DNA of 64,000 bases, from positions 3,391,533 to 3,455,532 of the forward strand of contig NZ_LT575483.1 of assembly GCF_900086705.1 (NCBI RefSeq). Direction: 5' to 3'. How positions within the stretch are numbered: position 1 is the first letter of the stretch; each line of letters starts with the position of its first letter. The notes beneath the pieces were generated by a model, which worked only from the letters and a program-made list of their open reading frames with translations, did not search any database and had not been told where the DNA came from. Made by a program: the position numbers and the translations under genes. Positions 46,199 through 54,647 of the stretch are shown here, piece after piece. This stretch comes from Massilibacillus massiliensis. GTDB taxonomy: Bacteria > Bacillota > Negativicutes > FLKF01.

Positions 46199-47186
46199 TA
46201 TGAGTTGGATGCGGCAAGATCAAGTAAACATTATGAAACATCTTCCGGAATTTTTGCAATCTGATTCGAGTTTTACAAGTGTTGGAAATGTATGTAGTAA
46301 TGAACATGAGCGAATTAAATTGCAACTACAGGACGTTCTTAGGCAATTCTTTGTTACTACTGCGACTTGGGGGCTAGGGTATTATGAAAATATTTTAGGA
46401 ATTACTCCAAAACCTACAGACGATTATTTAGCAAGACGTAATCGCATTTTGGCAAGATATCAAGCCAATCAAACATCTACTAAAGCGTTTATGACTGAAT
46501 TGGTGCGACGTTATACAATAGATAAAACAGGTGGAATTCAAGAATTAAATAGTCAAAACGCATTTAATATCATTGTTGATATTGACAAAGTAAAAGATTG
46601 GGCGGAGCTTATAAAAACATTAGATTTATATAAGCCCGCACACTTAGGCATGTTTTTGATAGCCAATATAATGCAAAAAATTTTGATTCGGCATACATTA
46701 CATGCAATGCAAATAGTGGATGCCAAACATTGCTTTTGGAATCTTGGCAGTGTGTCAAGTGTGTTTTGGGATGGCACATATATGCTTGATGGTACATTGC
46801 GCTGGGATGGCATGGCGCCGGACAGATTGTACAGGGAAAAAATGTGGCAGGAAATAAAAATGTTTGCAAGTATCAAAGCAAAACAGCAAAGCCAGCCGAA
46901 AACGAATGTCTTCTATGGGATTAATACAAAAGCAAATATAAAATTAGAATACGCACATTCTAGCACGCAAACGAGTATCGCAAGCCCCGAATTACAAGTA
47001 ACTACAAATAGCAGAATATCATCGTTAAATCAATCATGTTTTAAGCAGAGCAACGGCAAACATAAAATTCGTATGGATGGTACACGACGGCTAAACCGTA
47101 AATGTAATTTCAGTAGTGAATTTCGAAGCGGATTCATAAATCAAAGAGTTTGTATTATAGAAGGAGGAAAAAAGAGTTATGAGTGA
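46188..47186 (+). CDS. Baseplate/tail protein, DUF2313 (XkdU-like) with extended C-terminus
   Basis: The first 190 residues match YmfQ/XkdU (LPEFLQSDSSFTSVGNVCSN, ITPKPTDDYLARRNRILARY). The 332-residue length exceeds the usual 190-200. The extra C-terminal part carries WDGTYMLDGTLRWDG and a basic serine-rich tail, perhaps a fibre-attachment domain. It overlaps both neighbours. Confidence 0.82.
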   Translation: MLFDMSWMRQDQVNIMKHLPEFLQSDSSFTSVGNVCSNEHERIKLQLQDVLRQFFVTTATWGLGYYENILGITPKPTDDYLARRNRILARYQANQTSTKAFMTELVRRYTIDKTGGIQELNSQNAFNIIVDIDKVKDWAELIKTLDLYKPAHLGMFLIANIMQKILIRHTLHAMQIVDAKHCFWNLGSVSSVFWDGTYMLDGTLRWDGMAPDRLYREKMWQEIKMFASIKAKQQSQPKTNVFYGINTKANIKLEYAHSSTQTSIASPELQVTTNSRISSLNQSCFKQSNGKHKIRMDGTRRLNRKCNFSSEFRSGFINQRVCIIEGGKKSYE

Positions 47187-47622
47187 TACAGAAAATCAAG
47201 AGGTTGAAATAACGTCAACAGTCGATGTTGACGACTTTTTATTGTCAAATAAGAAAACAACAATAGATTTTAGAAAAGCATTAGCACATGCAGTTAGTGA
47301 AACGGGGAAAATTAGCAAAATTATAAAAATGGCATTTGGAAATGGCGGGGAAACAGACGACCAAGGAAACCCGGAAGTGCCGTCTGATACAGGCGGTTTA
47401 AATAATCTCTTATTGACGAAAGATATTTCGATTATTACCTATCCATCCGAAACAAGTGTCTGCTTTGAGTGTGAAATTGCCGCGGGCGAACTTACCGCAA
47501 ATATCAATGAAGTTGCCTTAATCGGTGAAAATGATGAAACTTTTGCAAAGATGCGACTTTATACAAGTAAGGGAACAGATGCAGAATCCGGCTTAGTATT
47601 TAAGTGGACATTAGAATTTTAA
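47179..47622 (+). CDS. Tail fibre-associated protein
   Basis: The 147-residue protein has an acidic N-terminus and a beta-rich C-terminus (CFECEIAAGELTANINEVAL, IGENDETFAKMRLYT). This resembles phage-tail-collar fibre N-terminal domains. It lies between the baseplate and the fibre genes. Confidence 0.7.
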   Translation: MSDTENQEVEITSTVDVDDFLLSNKKTTIDFRKALAHAVSETGKISKIIKMAFGNGGETDDQGNPEVPSDTGGLNNLLLTKDISIITYPSETSVCFECEIAAGELTANINEVALIGENDETFAKMRLYTSKGTDAESGLVFKWTLEF

Positions 47623-47634
47623 GGGGCTGGTATT

Positions 47635-48333
47635 ATGACAGAACAGGAATTTATAGAAATCCTTGAAGACTTATTTCCAGACGAATTGCTAGGTTATATA
47701 AGACCGAATGCTGGTATAGAAAATACGCTTGAATTCAGTGATTATTTTCCTCAATTTATTCAAAAGGATAAAGTATGGTATAAACAAATTAATTCTGTAC
47801 TTATGCGCTTGTTATCTAATGATTGTAACTTAAAAAAATGGATTGACCAGCTTATGGACGCACTAAACAAAGAAGATTTTGAGCTAGCAACACAAACCAT
47901 AAAGGGCTTAATGAGTGCGCAAGACAAAAAGAAATTGGATGAAATAGAAAGCGGAGCACAGGTAAATCAAAATGCCTTCGGCGTAATAAAAATTGGTGAT
48001 AAGACCTATACCGCAAATGAAGTGCAAGACATTTTGAATTTTGTTGCCGGGAACAATGTAGAAATAAAACTTGCTGATAATGGAAAAGTCACGATCAATG
48101 TTAAAAATATTTCCGATGGGGCAGAAGTCAATCAAAATGCGATAAGTAAGATTCTAGTTGGTACATCAACCATCAATGCGACAACCAAAGAAGATAGTTT
48201 GACAATAGCAGCTGGGAAAATGATTACTATAAATGCTGATACAAAAGAAAAGAAAGTAACCATTGCCGCAAATATTTTCAATGCAGATGGTCAATTAGTT
48301 TTTCCAGATGGCAGTAAAATAAGGGTGATTTAA
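47635..48333 (+). CDS. Tail fibre protein 1
   Basis: The 232-residue protein has an N-terminal baseplate-attachment domain with RPNAGIENTLEFSDYFPQFI and VLMRLLSNDCNLKKW, shared with the gene at 48936. The middle contains two fibre repeats (GAQVNQNAFGVIKIG and GAEVNQNAISKILVG). It should form a trimeric shaft. Confidence 0.75.
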   Translation: MTEQEFIEILEDLFPDELLGYIRPNAGIENTLEFSDYFPQFIQKDKVWYKQINSVLMRLLSNDCNLKKWIDQLMDALNKEDFELATQTIKGLMSAQDKKKLDEIESGAQVNQNAFGVIKIGDKTYTANEVQDILNFVAGNNVEIKLADNGKVTINVKNISDGAEVNQNAISKILVGTSTINATTKEDSLTIAAGKMITINADTKEKKVTIAANIFNADGQLVFPDGSKIRVI

Positions 48334-48932
48334 TGGCAAAATTAAATAATCACATTGAAATCATTTCAGCAAGCCAAGGTAAAACAGAGTATGCAGCACT
48401 CTATAGTGCGCTTACCGATTTAATACCCAGTTTGCCTTATTTGCCGATCATTCTAGCAAGTGGACAAATGGCATATGCACAACTTGACGAAGTTGGCAAA
48501 CCGTATGGCACATGTGGGCGGATATTTCGTATTGCAGACAATAAATGGTGGCAGATATGCTCTGAATCAATTGCAATTTTGAATTTAAGCTATTCGCTCA
48601 ATATGGGCTTTAATGATGGAGGGAGTTTTCCGGGCAAGTCCTATACATTAGGTAGTTTTCATACGGATGTTCCGCAAATTCTAACCCTAGAATTTTATTA
48701 CAACTATAGAGCGAATGAAGGAAGAAGCGGCAATGTAGGTGTACGAGTTGTAATAGATAACAATGTTATTGTCAGTTTTGAAGAAAATGCAGGGGCAAAT
48801 GCACATACGTTTTCTAAGACAATTAATTTTAATTTAGGTGCTGGTAATCATACAGTGCTTTTTCAAGGGTATAAACCCAAATGGCATGGGATGCTTAATT
48901 GTAATGGATATCTTCGTATAAAAAATAGATAA
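48333..48932 (+). CDS. Candidate tail fibre tip or receptor-binding protein
   Basis: The 199-residue protein follows fibre 1 with a one-base overlap. The second half is beta-sandwich-like (PQILTLEFYYNYRANEGRSG, VRVVIDNNVIVSFEENAG). Placement suggests host-surface binding. No family is recognised. Confidence 0.55.
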   Translation: MAKLNNHIEIISASQGKTEYAALYSALTDLIPSLPYLPIILASGQMAYAQLDEVGKPYGTCGRIFRIADNKWWQICSESIAILNLSYSLNMGFNDGGSFPGKSYTLGSFHTDVPQILTLEFYYNYRANEGRSGNVGVRVVIDNNVIVSFEENAGANAHTFSKTINFNLGAGNHTVLFQGYKPKWHGMLNCNGYLRIKNR

Positions 48933-48935
48933 GAG

Positions 48936-49877
48936 GTGATAGGTTTGACTAATGAAGAATTTGAAGCATTGAAAAAGCAACTATTGCCGCAGATCGTTGA
49001 AGGACAAACAAGACCAAACGAAATGATTGCAATCGATTTAGAATATGCAGCTGACTTCCCGCAACTTATCGAAAATGACCCCGTTGACGCGGCAACTTTT
49101 AATCTAATGCTTGTAAGGCTATTGTCCAATGATAATTGGCTGAAAAATAACAATTTAGATAAATCACAATACAGGCAGCCAGAAACGCAATATCAAAATG
49201 GTGCAATCGTAAGTGATCCAAATTTGCCAAGTTGGGCGCAGCTAGAATGTATAGAAGCCGGGATAACTTCAAATGAAAAATTAGGAATTACTATAGTAGC
49301 GATAGGACAGCAAATTACGGACGGCTCTTGTAAGTGGACGATTCGCCATAAGGGTGAAATGCATAATGTCGGTGACATTTGGCTGTATGATGGAGAATTT
49401 AATGCTGACGGATTCCCAATTCATAAAATTACGGGACTAGCAATGTTAGATTGTCATATTTGTGATGGAACGAACGGAACAAGAAATTTGATCAATCAAT
49501 TTATCATGGGAGCAAATGCAGGTAGTATTGGGAGTACGGGCGGAACAAACAGCGTGAGTTTGTCTGTAGATCATATGCCAAATCACGCCCATACCGCGAG
49601 TGCGTGGACTGATGCGCAGGGGGCGCATACACATACAACCAATGTTTGGAATGGAAGCACTGGAGGCGGGAAAAAAGGATATAGTTTTGGCAAAACGGGT
49701 GACTATAGTCCAGGACAATACGTAAACGGTAATCTTTGGATTAATACACCCTCTACAAATTCAGTTGGCGCGCATGGTTATAATGTTGGAGTCAGTGTTG
49801 CCGCTAATGGCGGAGGGCAGGCATTTGACAATAGACCTGCTTACGTTGGTTTAGCATATATCAAAAAAATATATTAG
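48936..49877 (+). CDS. Tail fibre protein 2 with C-terminal collar-type domain
   Basis: The 313-residue protein begins with the same attachment domain as fibre 1 (RPNEMIAIDLEYAADFPQLI, MLVRLLSNDNWLK). It ends with histidine-rich SVDHMPNHAHTASAWTDAQG and FDNRPAYVGLAYIKKIY. That end is the metal-binding tip seen in T4 gp12-like and Mu gpS-like fibres. GAGGTGAT precedes the start at 48936. Confidence 0.82.
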   Translation: MIGLTNEEFEALKKQLLPQIVEGQTRPNEMIAIDLEYAADFPQLIENDPVDAATFNLMLVRLLSNDNWLKNNNLDKSQYRQPETQYQNGAIVSDPNLPSWAQLECIEAGITSNEKLGITIVAIGQQITDGSCKWTIRHKGEMHNVGDIWLYDGEFNADGFPIHKITGLAMLDCHICDGTNGTRNLINQFIMGANAGSIGSTGGTNSVSLSVDHMPNHAHTASAWTDAQGAHTHTTNVWNGSTGGGKKGYSFGKTGDYSPGQYVNGNLWINTPSTNSVGAHGYNVGVSVAANGGGQAFDNRPAYVGLAYIKKIY

Positions 49878-49887
49878 GAGGGAAAAA

Positions 49888-50283
49888 ATGCAACAGAATT
49901 TATTTCAGTTACAAAATAATGAAGTAATTATTTGTAATGGCAATAAGGTTTACCAAGATACTTTTGAGAATTTTTGCATCGATTACAGAAATAGTTTAGA
50001 GAAAAGTAAATTTGATCATGTTATTTACAATCAGACTTTAAAAGTACACGTCATAAATCATGAGCTTCAGGAAAGTTTTCAAAGTGCAGTATTTGATCAA
50101 ATTATCAATGATATTGATACAATTTTGCAAAAACAAATTGACAGGCAGCCTAAAGAAGAAATTTCCGAAGAACCAGTACAGCAAGACAATGAAACAATTG
50201 ATCCTGCAATGCTTGATTTAGCCGAAGCAGTTTTAGAGCTATCAAATAAAGTTGAAAAATTAGAAGGGAGCAGTCAAACGTGA
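49888..50283 (+). CDS. Hypothetical protein after tail fibre
   Basis: The 131-residue protein has a mixed first half and a C-terminal coiled-coil-like helix (LAEAVLELSNKVEKLEGS). It may be a fibre chaperone by position. GGAGGG precedes the ATG. Confidence 0.6.
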   Translation: MQQNLFQLQNNEVIICNGNKVYQDTFENFCIDYRNSLEKSKFDHVIYNQTLKVHVINHELQESFQSAVFDQIINDIDTILQKQIDRQPKEEISEEPVQQDNETIDPAMLDLAEAVLELSNKVEKLEGSSQT

Positions 50284-50420
50284 TATACAAATACAAAATA
50301 ATCGCATATGCAATTTTGGTGCGCGGTGGTCGCATGGCGTTAGAAGCAGAAAAAAATTCTACGCTTGAAGTTGTGCCAGAAGCATATCAAATTGCAGTAG
50401 CGGAATACCTTGCAAAATAG
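50280..50420 (+). CDS. Small CD1375-like phage protein
   Basis: The 46-residue ORF starts at GTG 50280, overlapping the previous stop. MIYKYKIIAYAILVRGGRMA, then VPEAYQIAVAEYLAK, matches the length and pattern of the short CD1375-family proteins between fibre and holin genes in clostridial phages. Function unknown. Confidence 0.65.
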   Translation: MIYKYKIIAYAILVRGGRMALEAEKNSTLEVVPEAYQIAVAEYLAK

Positions 50421-50459
50421 GCTAATTAAGCCTTATTTTTATGTCTAAAAGTAGAAAGG

Positions 50460-50927
50460 ATGAAAGGTTTGAACACATTTACGCAAAGTTTATTAGAAAT
50501 GTATAAATTTTTAATTGAACTATATACAGCAGCAGAAATTAAAATTATTGCACTGTCGGGGGTTCTTGGAATGCTTGCAGCAAAAATGATAGGCGGCTTT
50601 GATATACAAATTAAAATGCTGCTCTTTTTTGTCGCTTTAGACTATGCAACAGGTTTATACGCTGCATACAAAACAGATCAAGTATCAAGCTACAAAAGCT
50701 TTCGCGGAATATTCAAAAAGGCAACTATCTTCGCGGTAGTTGCCTTTTGTTATGGTATTGACTTGATGATGAATATGACTACGCTTAGATACTTTGCGAT
50801 CTGCGGGTATGGGGTAATGGAGATTATTTCAATTGTCGAAAATGCGGATCGTGGTGGATGGGGAAATGTGTTTCCCGCGTTTATTAGAGATAAATTTGTA
50901 CAAATAAGAACTGAAAGAAAATTATAG
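50460..50927 (+). CDS. Phage holin
   Basis: The 155-residue membrane protein resembles the phi-Cp1/toxin-secretion holin family. It has hydrophobic segments (IIALSGVLGMLAAKMIGGF, IKMLLFFVALDYATGLYAAY, ATIFAVVAFCYGIDLMM) and the conserved FRGIFKKA loop. It permeabilises the inner membrane to release the endolysin next door. The ATG at 50460 is very close to its ribosome binding site; TTG 50469 is an alternative. Confidence 0.9.
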   Translation: MKGLNTFTQSLLEMYKFLIELYTAAEIKIIALSGVLGMLAAKMIGGFDIQIKMLLFFVALDYATGLYAAYKTDQVSSYKSFRGIFKKATIFAVVAFCYGIDLMMNMTTLRYFAICGYGVMEIISIVENADRGGWGNVFPAFIRDKFVQIRTERKL

Positions 50928-50948
50928 AAATAGAAGGAGCGATAAATA

Positions 50949-51521
50949 ATGAGTTTTAAAATGAGAGGAATTGACGTAAGCGAAAATAATGGAGAAGTAG
51001 ACTGGAAAGCGGTAGCGGATGCAGGTATTGAATTTGCAATCATAAGAAGCTCATACGGATTAAATTCAGAGGACAGCATGTTTATACAAAACGTCGCTGG
51101 TGCTCATGCGGCAGGTTTGAAGGTTGGCGCATATCACTATAGCTATGCTTTAAGCGTAGAGGATGCCATACAAGAAGCAAAGAATTGCCGCGAAATTATA
51201 GACCGATCCGGCGCATTACTAGAACTTCCAGTGTTTTTCGATATGGAAGATGCAGACGGATATAAAGATCGTCGTAATTTTGATAAAAGTATGACAAATG
51301 TTACTGAAATATGTCGTGCGTTTATTGAGAATATCGGACTTGATTGCGGAGTATATGCAAGCTATTCGTGGCTTTCAGATTATATCGACTGGCGGAGTCT
51401 TGGTTGTGCGGTATGGAATGCCCAATGGAGTAATTCAGACGACATAAAAGGCTACATGTGGCAGTACACAGATAGTTTGGTTATCGCAGGGAAAGCGTTT
51501 GACGGAAATATTATTTATTGA
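50949..51521 (+). CDS. Endolysin, glycoside hydrolase family 25
   Basis: The 190-residue protein is a single GH25 lysozyme domain. It has RGIDVSENNGEVDWKAVADA with the first catalytic aspartate, KVGAYHYSYALSVEDA and PVFFDMEDADG with the catalytic D-x-E. VWNAQWSNSDDIKGYMWQYT follows near the end. It has no signal peptide and no cell-wall-binding domain. AGAAGGAGCG lies upstream. Confidence 0.95.
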   Translation: MSFKMRGIDVSENNGEVDWKAVADAGIEFAIIRSSYGLNSEDSMFIQNVAGAHAAGLKVGAYHYSYALSVEDAIQEAKNCREIIDRSGALLELPVFFDMEDADGYKDRRNFDKSMTNVTEICRAFIENIGLDCGVYASYSWLSDYIDWRSLGCAVWNAQWSNSDDIKGYMWQYTDSLVIAGKAFDGNIIY

Positions 51522-51546
51522 TAGTCCATTGAATAAAGACAAAAAC

Positions 51547-51591
51547 AGCAAAAAGCGGAATGGATCACGTTCATGAACCCCGCTTTTTGCT
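51547..51591 (+). terminator. Terminator after the endolysin gene
   Basis: AGCAAAAAGCGG pairs with CCGCTTTTTGCT over 12 bp. It probably ends the late transcript. Confidence 0.8.
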
Positions 51592-51617
51592 AAAAATGTA
51601 CACTAGGAGGAAACAAC

Positions 51618-51821
51618 ATGATTATTGAAGTTGTCAAAGGCGGATCACCGCTCACAAATGATGAAAGAAATAAAATTCGAGCTATTTTCAAGGAAAGCAA
51701 TTGCCCGAACGAAAGTTTAAAAAATTCCTTAAAAGGTTTTGTAAAATTGGATGGGCGGATTCTGCATATTGATTATCATGACGGCAATAAATATGCATAC
51801 CCGGAAGAGATGGAAGTTTAA
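51618..51821 (+). CDS. Small hypothetical phage protein
   Basis: The 67-residue protein (MIIEVVKGGSPLTNDERNKI...) follows TAGGAGG. It is mixed alpha/beta without signal peptide, lipobox or membrane segment. It precedes the membrane protein at 51823. Confidence 0.6.
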   Translation: MIIEVVKGGSPLTNDERNKIRAIFKESNCPNESLKNSLKGFVKLDGRILHIDYHDGNKYAYPEEMEV

Positions 51822-51822
51822 A

Positions 51823-52431
51823 ATGAATATATTCAAAAAAATAAACAATAAATATATTATTGCTTTTGTAATTACAACACTTATGATCATAGGCGTTTTT
51901 ACGATCTACAAAAATAAAAACGTAGATACTAAAAAAGTCATATATGAAAGTCAGCAGCAATTAGAAAGCGTTGATGGCATAAAAGAAGCTGCAAATAATG
52001 CAAAAGTTGATATGTTGCAATATCAATTAGAAGATGCTAAAAAACAAATTGCTTCATTAAAGAATAAGCAGCCGGATACGATTGTAAAAACTGTAGTGAA
52101 AGAAGTGCCTGTGACTGTTGAGAAAGAACGTCAAAAATCGAATGCAGATTTCGCGATTATTACCAATCCGGCAAAAACGGATGAAAAGGTTGATTTGTCA
52201 AAGTATAGTGACGATCAAGAAGTAACGTTAAATCAATACAATGTGCATGCTTATAAAAAATTACTACGTCAAATTGATTATGCACCTAAAAATATTGATG
52301 ATTGGAGTGCAAAAGAAATTGGCTATTCGGTATCGAAAAAAATCAGCAACGATGGGAAATATTTAGGTGTTGCTGTAGATCATGAGTTTGATGATAAAAA
52401 AACGACTGTAAAATTAAGATATACTTATTAA
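51823..52431 (+). CDS. Membrane-anchored coiled-coil protein, possible spanin component
   Basis: The 202-residue protein has an N-terminal membrane segment (YIIAFVITTLMIIGVFTIY) and then a long helical coiled-coil (SQQQLESVDGIKEAANNAKV, LQYQLEDAKKQIASLKNK). A beta-rich end (YLGVAVDHEFDDKKTTVKLR) follows. It lies just after holin and endolysin. In an outer-membrane host, an inner-membrane spanin of this shape is plausible. The longer frame from 51751 has no ribosome binding site. Confidence 0.6.
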   Translation: MNIFKKINNKYIIAFVITTLMIIGVFTIYKNKNVDTKKVIYESQQQLESVDGIKEAANNAKVDMLQYQLEDAKKQIASLKNKQPDTIVKTVVKEVPVTVEKERQKSNADFAIITNPAKTDEKVDLSKYSDDQEVTLNQYNVHAYKKLLRQIDYAPKNIDDWSAKEIGYSVSKKISNDGKYLGVAVDHEFDDKKTTVKLRYTY

Positions 52432-52432
52432 A

Positions 52433-52476
52433 AAAATCCGGCATTGGTACAGTAAAATGTATCGATGCCGGATTTT
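52433..52476 (+). terminator. Terminator at the right end of the prophage
   Basis: AAAATCCGGCAT pairs with ATGCCGGATTTT and is followed by a U-run. Confidence 0.8.
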
Positions 52477-52750
52477 TTATTTTATTGACATTATAAGACA
52501 AATATAGTAATAAAAAAGAAAGCACCCGACAATGCAAAACGTAGAAATATATTAATGACCGATAGCGAATATGAGAAAGTAAAAGCCTTGTTAGAAGATA
52601 TGAGAAAATATAATAAAAGAGGGGACTAGGTACAAAATAATGTATTTAGTTCCTCTTTTTATTTAGTCTAAAATTAAATTACTTCCTTAATATATAAGAT
52701 GATTTATTATGTTGCGATCAGATAAACTTAAAAAAATCAAATAAGTAGTT
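52477..52750. other. Non-coding right flank of the prophage
   Basis: A/T-rich sequence with one 24-codon ORF at about 52555 (MTDSEYEKVKALLEDMRKYN...), which may be a remnant. No other gene is visible. Confidence 0.5.
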
Positions 52751-52768
52751 GACACGTAATAGACAAAA
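52751..52768. repeat. Integrase arm-type repeat, right end
   Basis: GACACGTAATAGACAAAA is identical and in the same orientation as 18148-18165. It lies 39 bases inside attR. Confidence 0.75.
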
Positions 52769-52807
52769 CAACTAGTGAAGCCTTATAAAATCAACATATA
52801 CAATTAA

Positions 52808-52827
52808 CAAAACGTTAATTTTTACAA
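52808..52827. other. Prophage attachment site attR
   Basis: Exact copy of the 20-base core at 18010-18029. It marks the right boundary of the 34.8-kb prophage. The native rpsI terminator follows. Confidence 0.9.
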
Positions 52828-52843
52828 ATCAAATGGAATTTGG

Positions 52844-52876
52844 ACCCTTGGAAACTTTTTGTTTCCAAGGGTTTTT
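52844..52876 (+). terminator. Displaced host terminator of rpsI
   Basis: ACCCTTGGAAAC pairs with GTTTCCAAGGGT around T5 and is followed by a U-run. It is nearly the same hairpin as at 18045-18080. Before integration it would have directly followed rpsI. Confidence 0.85.
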
Positions 52877-52884
52877 GTTTTGCA

Positions 52885-52924
52885 AAATAAGACGGTCAAT
52901 TTTTATTGAACGTCTTATTTTTTT
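52885..52924. terminator. Second terminator before the iron operon
   Basis: AAATAAGACG-TCAAT pairs with ATTGA-CGTCTTATTT (one bulge on each side) and is followed by a long T-run. Confidence 0.75.
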
Positions 52925-52925
52925 T

Positions 52926-53009
52926 AATAGAAATATTTCATATTTCTATTGACAAAGCTGAAATTAGTGGTATATTATACCTGTACTAATGATATTGATA
53001 TTCATTATC
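52926..53009 (+). promoter_or_regulatory. Promoter and Fur-box-like operator of the iron operon
   Basis: A perfect 10-bp inverted repeat (52926-52935 with 52941-52950) overlaps TTGACA at 52949-52954. A -10 candidate follows (TATATT 52971 at 16 bases, or TATTAT 52973 at 18). Downstream, GATATTGATATTCATTATC (52991-53009) matches 17 of 19 positions of the classical Fur consensus. Repression by iron-loaded Fur is expected. Confidence 0.75.
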
Positions 53010-53031
53010 TAAACGCTGGGTGGAAGTGTAA

Positions 53032-54018
53032 ATGGAGCAAAAAAAAGAAACATGTTATACAGAATCAAAGATTGGTATGAATACATTTCTTCGAATGACA
53101 AGTTATGATGAAAGTGGAAAAACTTCTTTTAAAACAGCATGGGAAGTTTTACATAGAATAGAAAGGTTATGCAGCCGATTTGAAAGTACAAGTGAAGTTT
53201 CAAAAATAAATTTGCTGGCAGGGCAGGAAAGAGTGAAAGTTTCGAAAGAACTTTCTCAAATTTTAAAAACTGCGCAAAGTATTTCAAGTTTTACAGATGG
53301 AGCTTTCGATGCAACGATCGGTGCTGTAACAGATCTTTGGTCAATTGGTGCAAACCATGAGAGAATTCCTTTGGAAGAAGAGAACAAGCAAGCCAAAAGT
53401 CTCGTGAATTATCGGCTTATAGATATACAGGAGGATTCCGTGTTTCTACCGCATAAAGGAATGAAACTTGATTTAGGCGGAATTGCCAAAGAATTTGCAG
53501 TTCATCTTGCTGCACAAGAAGCTGAAATGAGAGGCTTAAGGGCTGGCATTATAGATGCAGGTGGTGATATCTGCATCGTTGGGAATAAGCCAGACCAACA
53601 GCCTTGGCGGATGGGAATTCAGCATCCAAGACAGAAGAACACATTACTAGCAAGTGTTGCAATGCAAATGTGGGATACGATAGAGACATCAGGTGATTAT
53701 TGCCGATTTTTACAGCGAGAAGATTTTTTTTGCAGTCATATTTTTTCATCGCATTTTGACAAAGAAATGGATGATCTGATGAGTGTAACATTGATCTATC
53801 GAAGATCAAAAGAATTACTTCCTGTAAATGGAACAGCATTTTTAGTCAGTGGACTTAAAAAAAGTCAGCAGCTTCTTGCAAGACTTCCTGAACTTGAAGG
53901 TGTTTTTGTAACACGTTCTATGGATGTGTTTATCACTGAAGGATTGAGAAATTATATTACGATATTGCCGCAGGATATGCAGCGGCAAACTTTTGTTTTA
54001 AAGAGGAAGGGGTTTTAG
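53032..54018 (+). CDS. Divergent ApbE-family FAD:protein FMN transferase
   Basis: The 328-residue protein has ApbE motifs: FDATIGAVTDLWSIG, KLDLGGIAKEFAVHL (about 145-159), IIDAGGDICIVG and ETSGDYCRF (about 218-225). ApbE attaches FMN to a threonine in S-G-A-T motifs. The DPRTG segment is replaced by SSHFDK, and the later metal-ligand aspartate appears to be missing (ELLPVNGTAF). There is no signal peptide or lipobox, and TAA lies immediately upstream of the ATG, so it looks cytosolic. Its likely partner is the lipoprotein at 62023. Confidence 0.85.
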   Translation: MEQKKETCYTESKIGMNTFLRMTSYDESGKTSFKTAWEVLHRIERLCSRFESTSEVSKINLLAGQERVKVSKELSQILKTAQSISSFTDGAFDATIGAVTDLWSIGANHERIPLEEENKQAKSLVNYRLIDIQEDSVFLPHKGMKLDLGGIAKEFAVHLAAQEAEMRGLRAGIIDAGGDICIVGNKPDQQPWRMGIQHPRQKNTLLASVAMQMWDTIETSGDYCRFLQREDFFCSHIFSSHFDKEMDDLMSVTLIYRRSKELLPVNGTAFLVSGLKKSQQLLARLPELEGVFVTRSMDVFITEGLRNYITILPQDMQRQTFVLKRKGF

Positions 54019-54020
54019 TT

Positions 54021-54647
54021 TTGAGTAGTATCGAGTTTTTTCAAAAGGGTGGGCCAGTCATGTATCTTTTGTTGCTGTGCTCATTGAGCATTGCGGCAAT
54101 TGCAATAGATCGTTTCCTTTTCTATCGGCAGGCGGGTAAAGGCATTCGATCTTTTTTAGAATCACTTCCTAGTCTTTTGGGTCAAAATTCAAAAGAAAAA
54201 GCAAAGGAGCTTTGTGAACAGGAAAAAAATGCAGCAGGTTTTTTAGCAAATGCAGGCATAAAAGCTGCTTGTGAGAATCGTGATGTCGCTCTTGCACTTG
54301 ATGATGCTTATACAGTAGCAGCTATGCAGTTACGTGCTAGACTGAATTATTTATCCATGATTGTAACTTTAGCACCGCTTCTTGGGCTTTTGGGAACAAT
54401 TTTTGGAATGATTGATTCTTTTAGTATTTTTAATTTACAGGCAGGTCAACCGTTAGCGATCACTGGCGGCATTGGAGAAGCACTTATTGCAACTGCAACA
54501 GGGTTATGCGTAGCGATTTTTGCTCTTTGCGTGCATACCTATTTTTCACAGAGGTTAGATGAACTATTGAGTGATTTAGATCGTACTGTAACGAATGTAT
54601 TAGCTGGGTTGAAGATAAGAAAAGGGGAAAAAGGCAATGCGGCGTGA
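54021..54647 (+). CDS. exbB: ExbB/MotA-TolQ-family proton channel protein
   Basis: The 208-residue protein has an N-terminal membrane helix (GGPVMYLLLLCSLSIAAIAI) and two C-terminal helices with APLLGLLGTIFGMIDSF and GGIGEALIATATGLCVAIFA, the ExbB/TolQ signature. With ExbD it powers TonB at the inner membrane. TTG 54021 follows AGGAAGGGG. Confidence 0.93.
   Translation: MSSIEFFQKGGPVMYLLLLCSLSIAAIAIDRFLFYRQAGKGIRSFLESLPSLLGQNSKEKAKELCEQEKNAAGFLANAGIKAACENRDVALALDDAYTVAAMQLRARLNYLSMIVTLAPLLGLLGTIFGMIDSFSIFNLQAGQPLAITGGIGEALIATATGLCVAIFALCVHTYFSQRLDELLSDLDRTVTNVLAGLKIRKGEKGNAA

Noticed and set aside
49500-49877. Possible diversity-generating retroelement at the fibre gene
   Set aside because: No reverse transcriptase gene or template repeat is found anywhere in the prophage.
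52555-52629. 24-residue ORF near the right prophage end
   Set aside because: Too short and without a clear ribosome binding site; treated as a possible remnant only.
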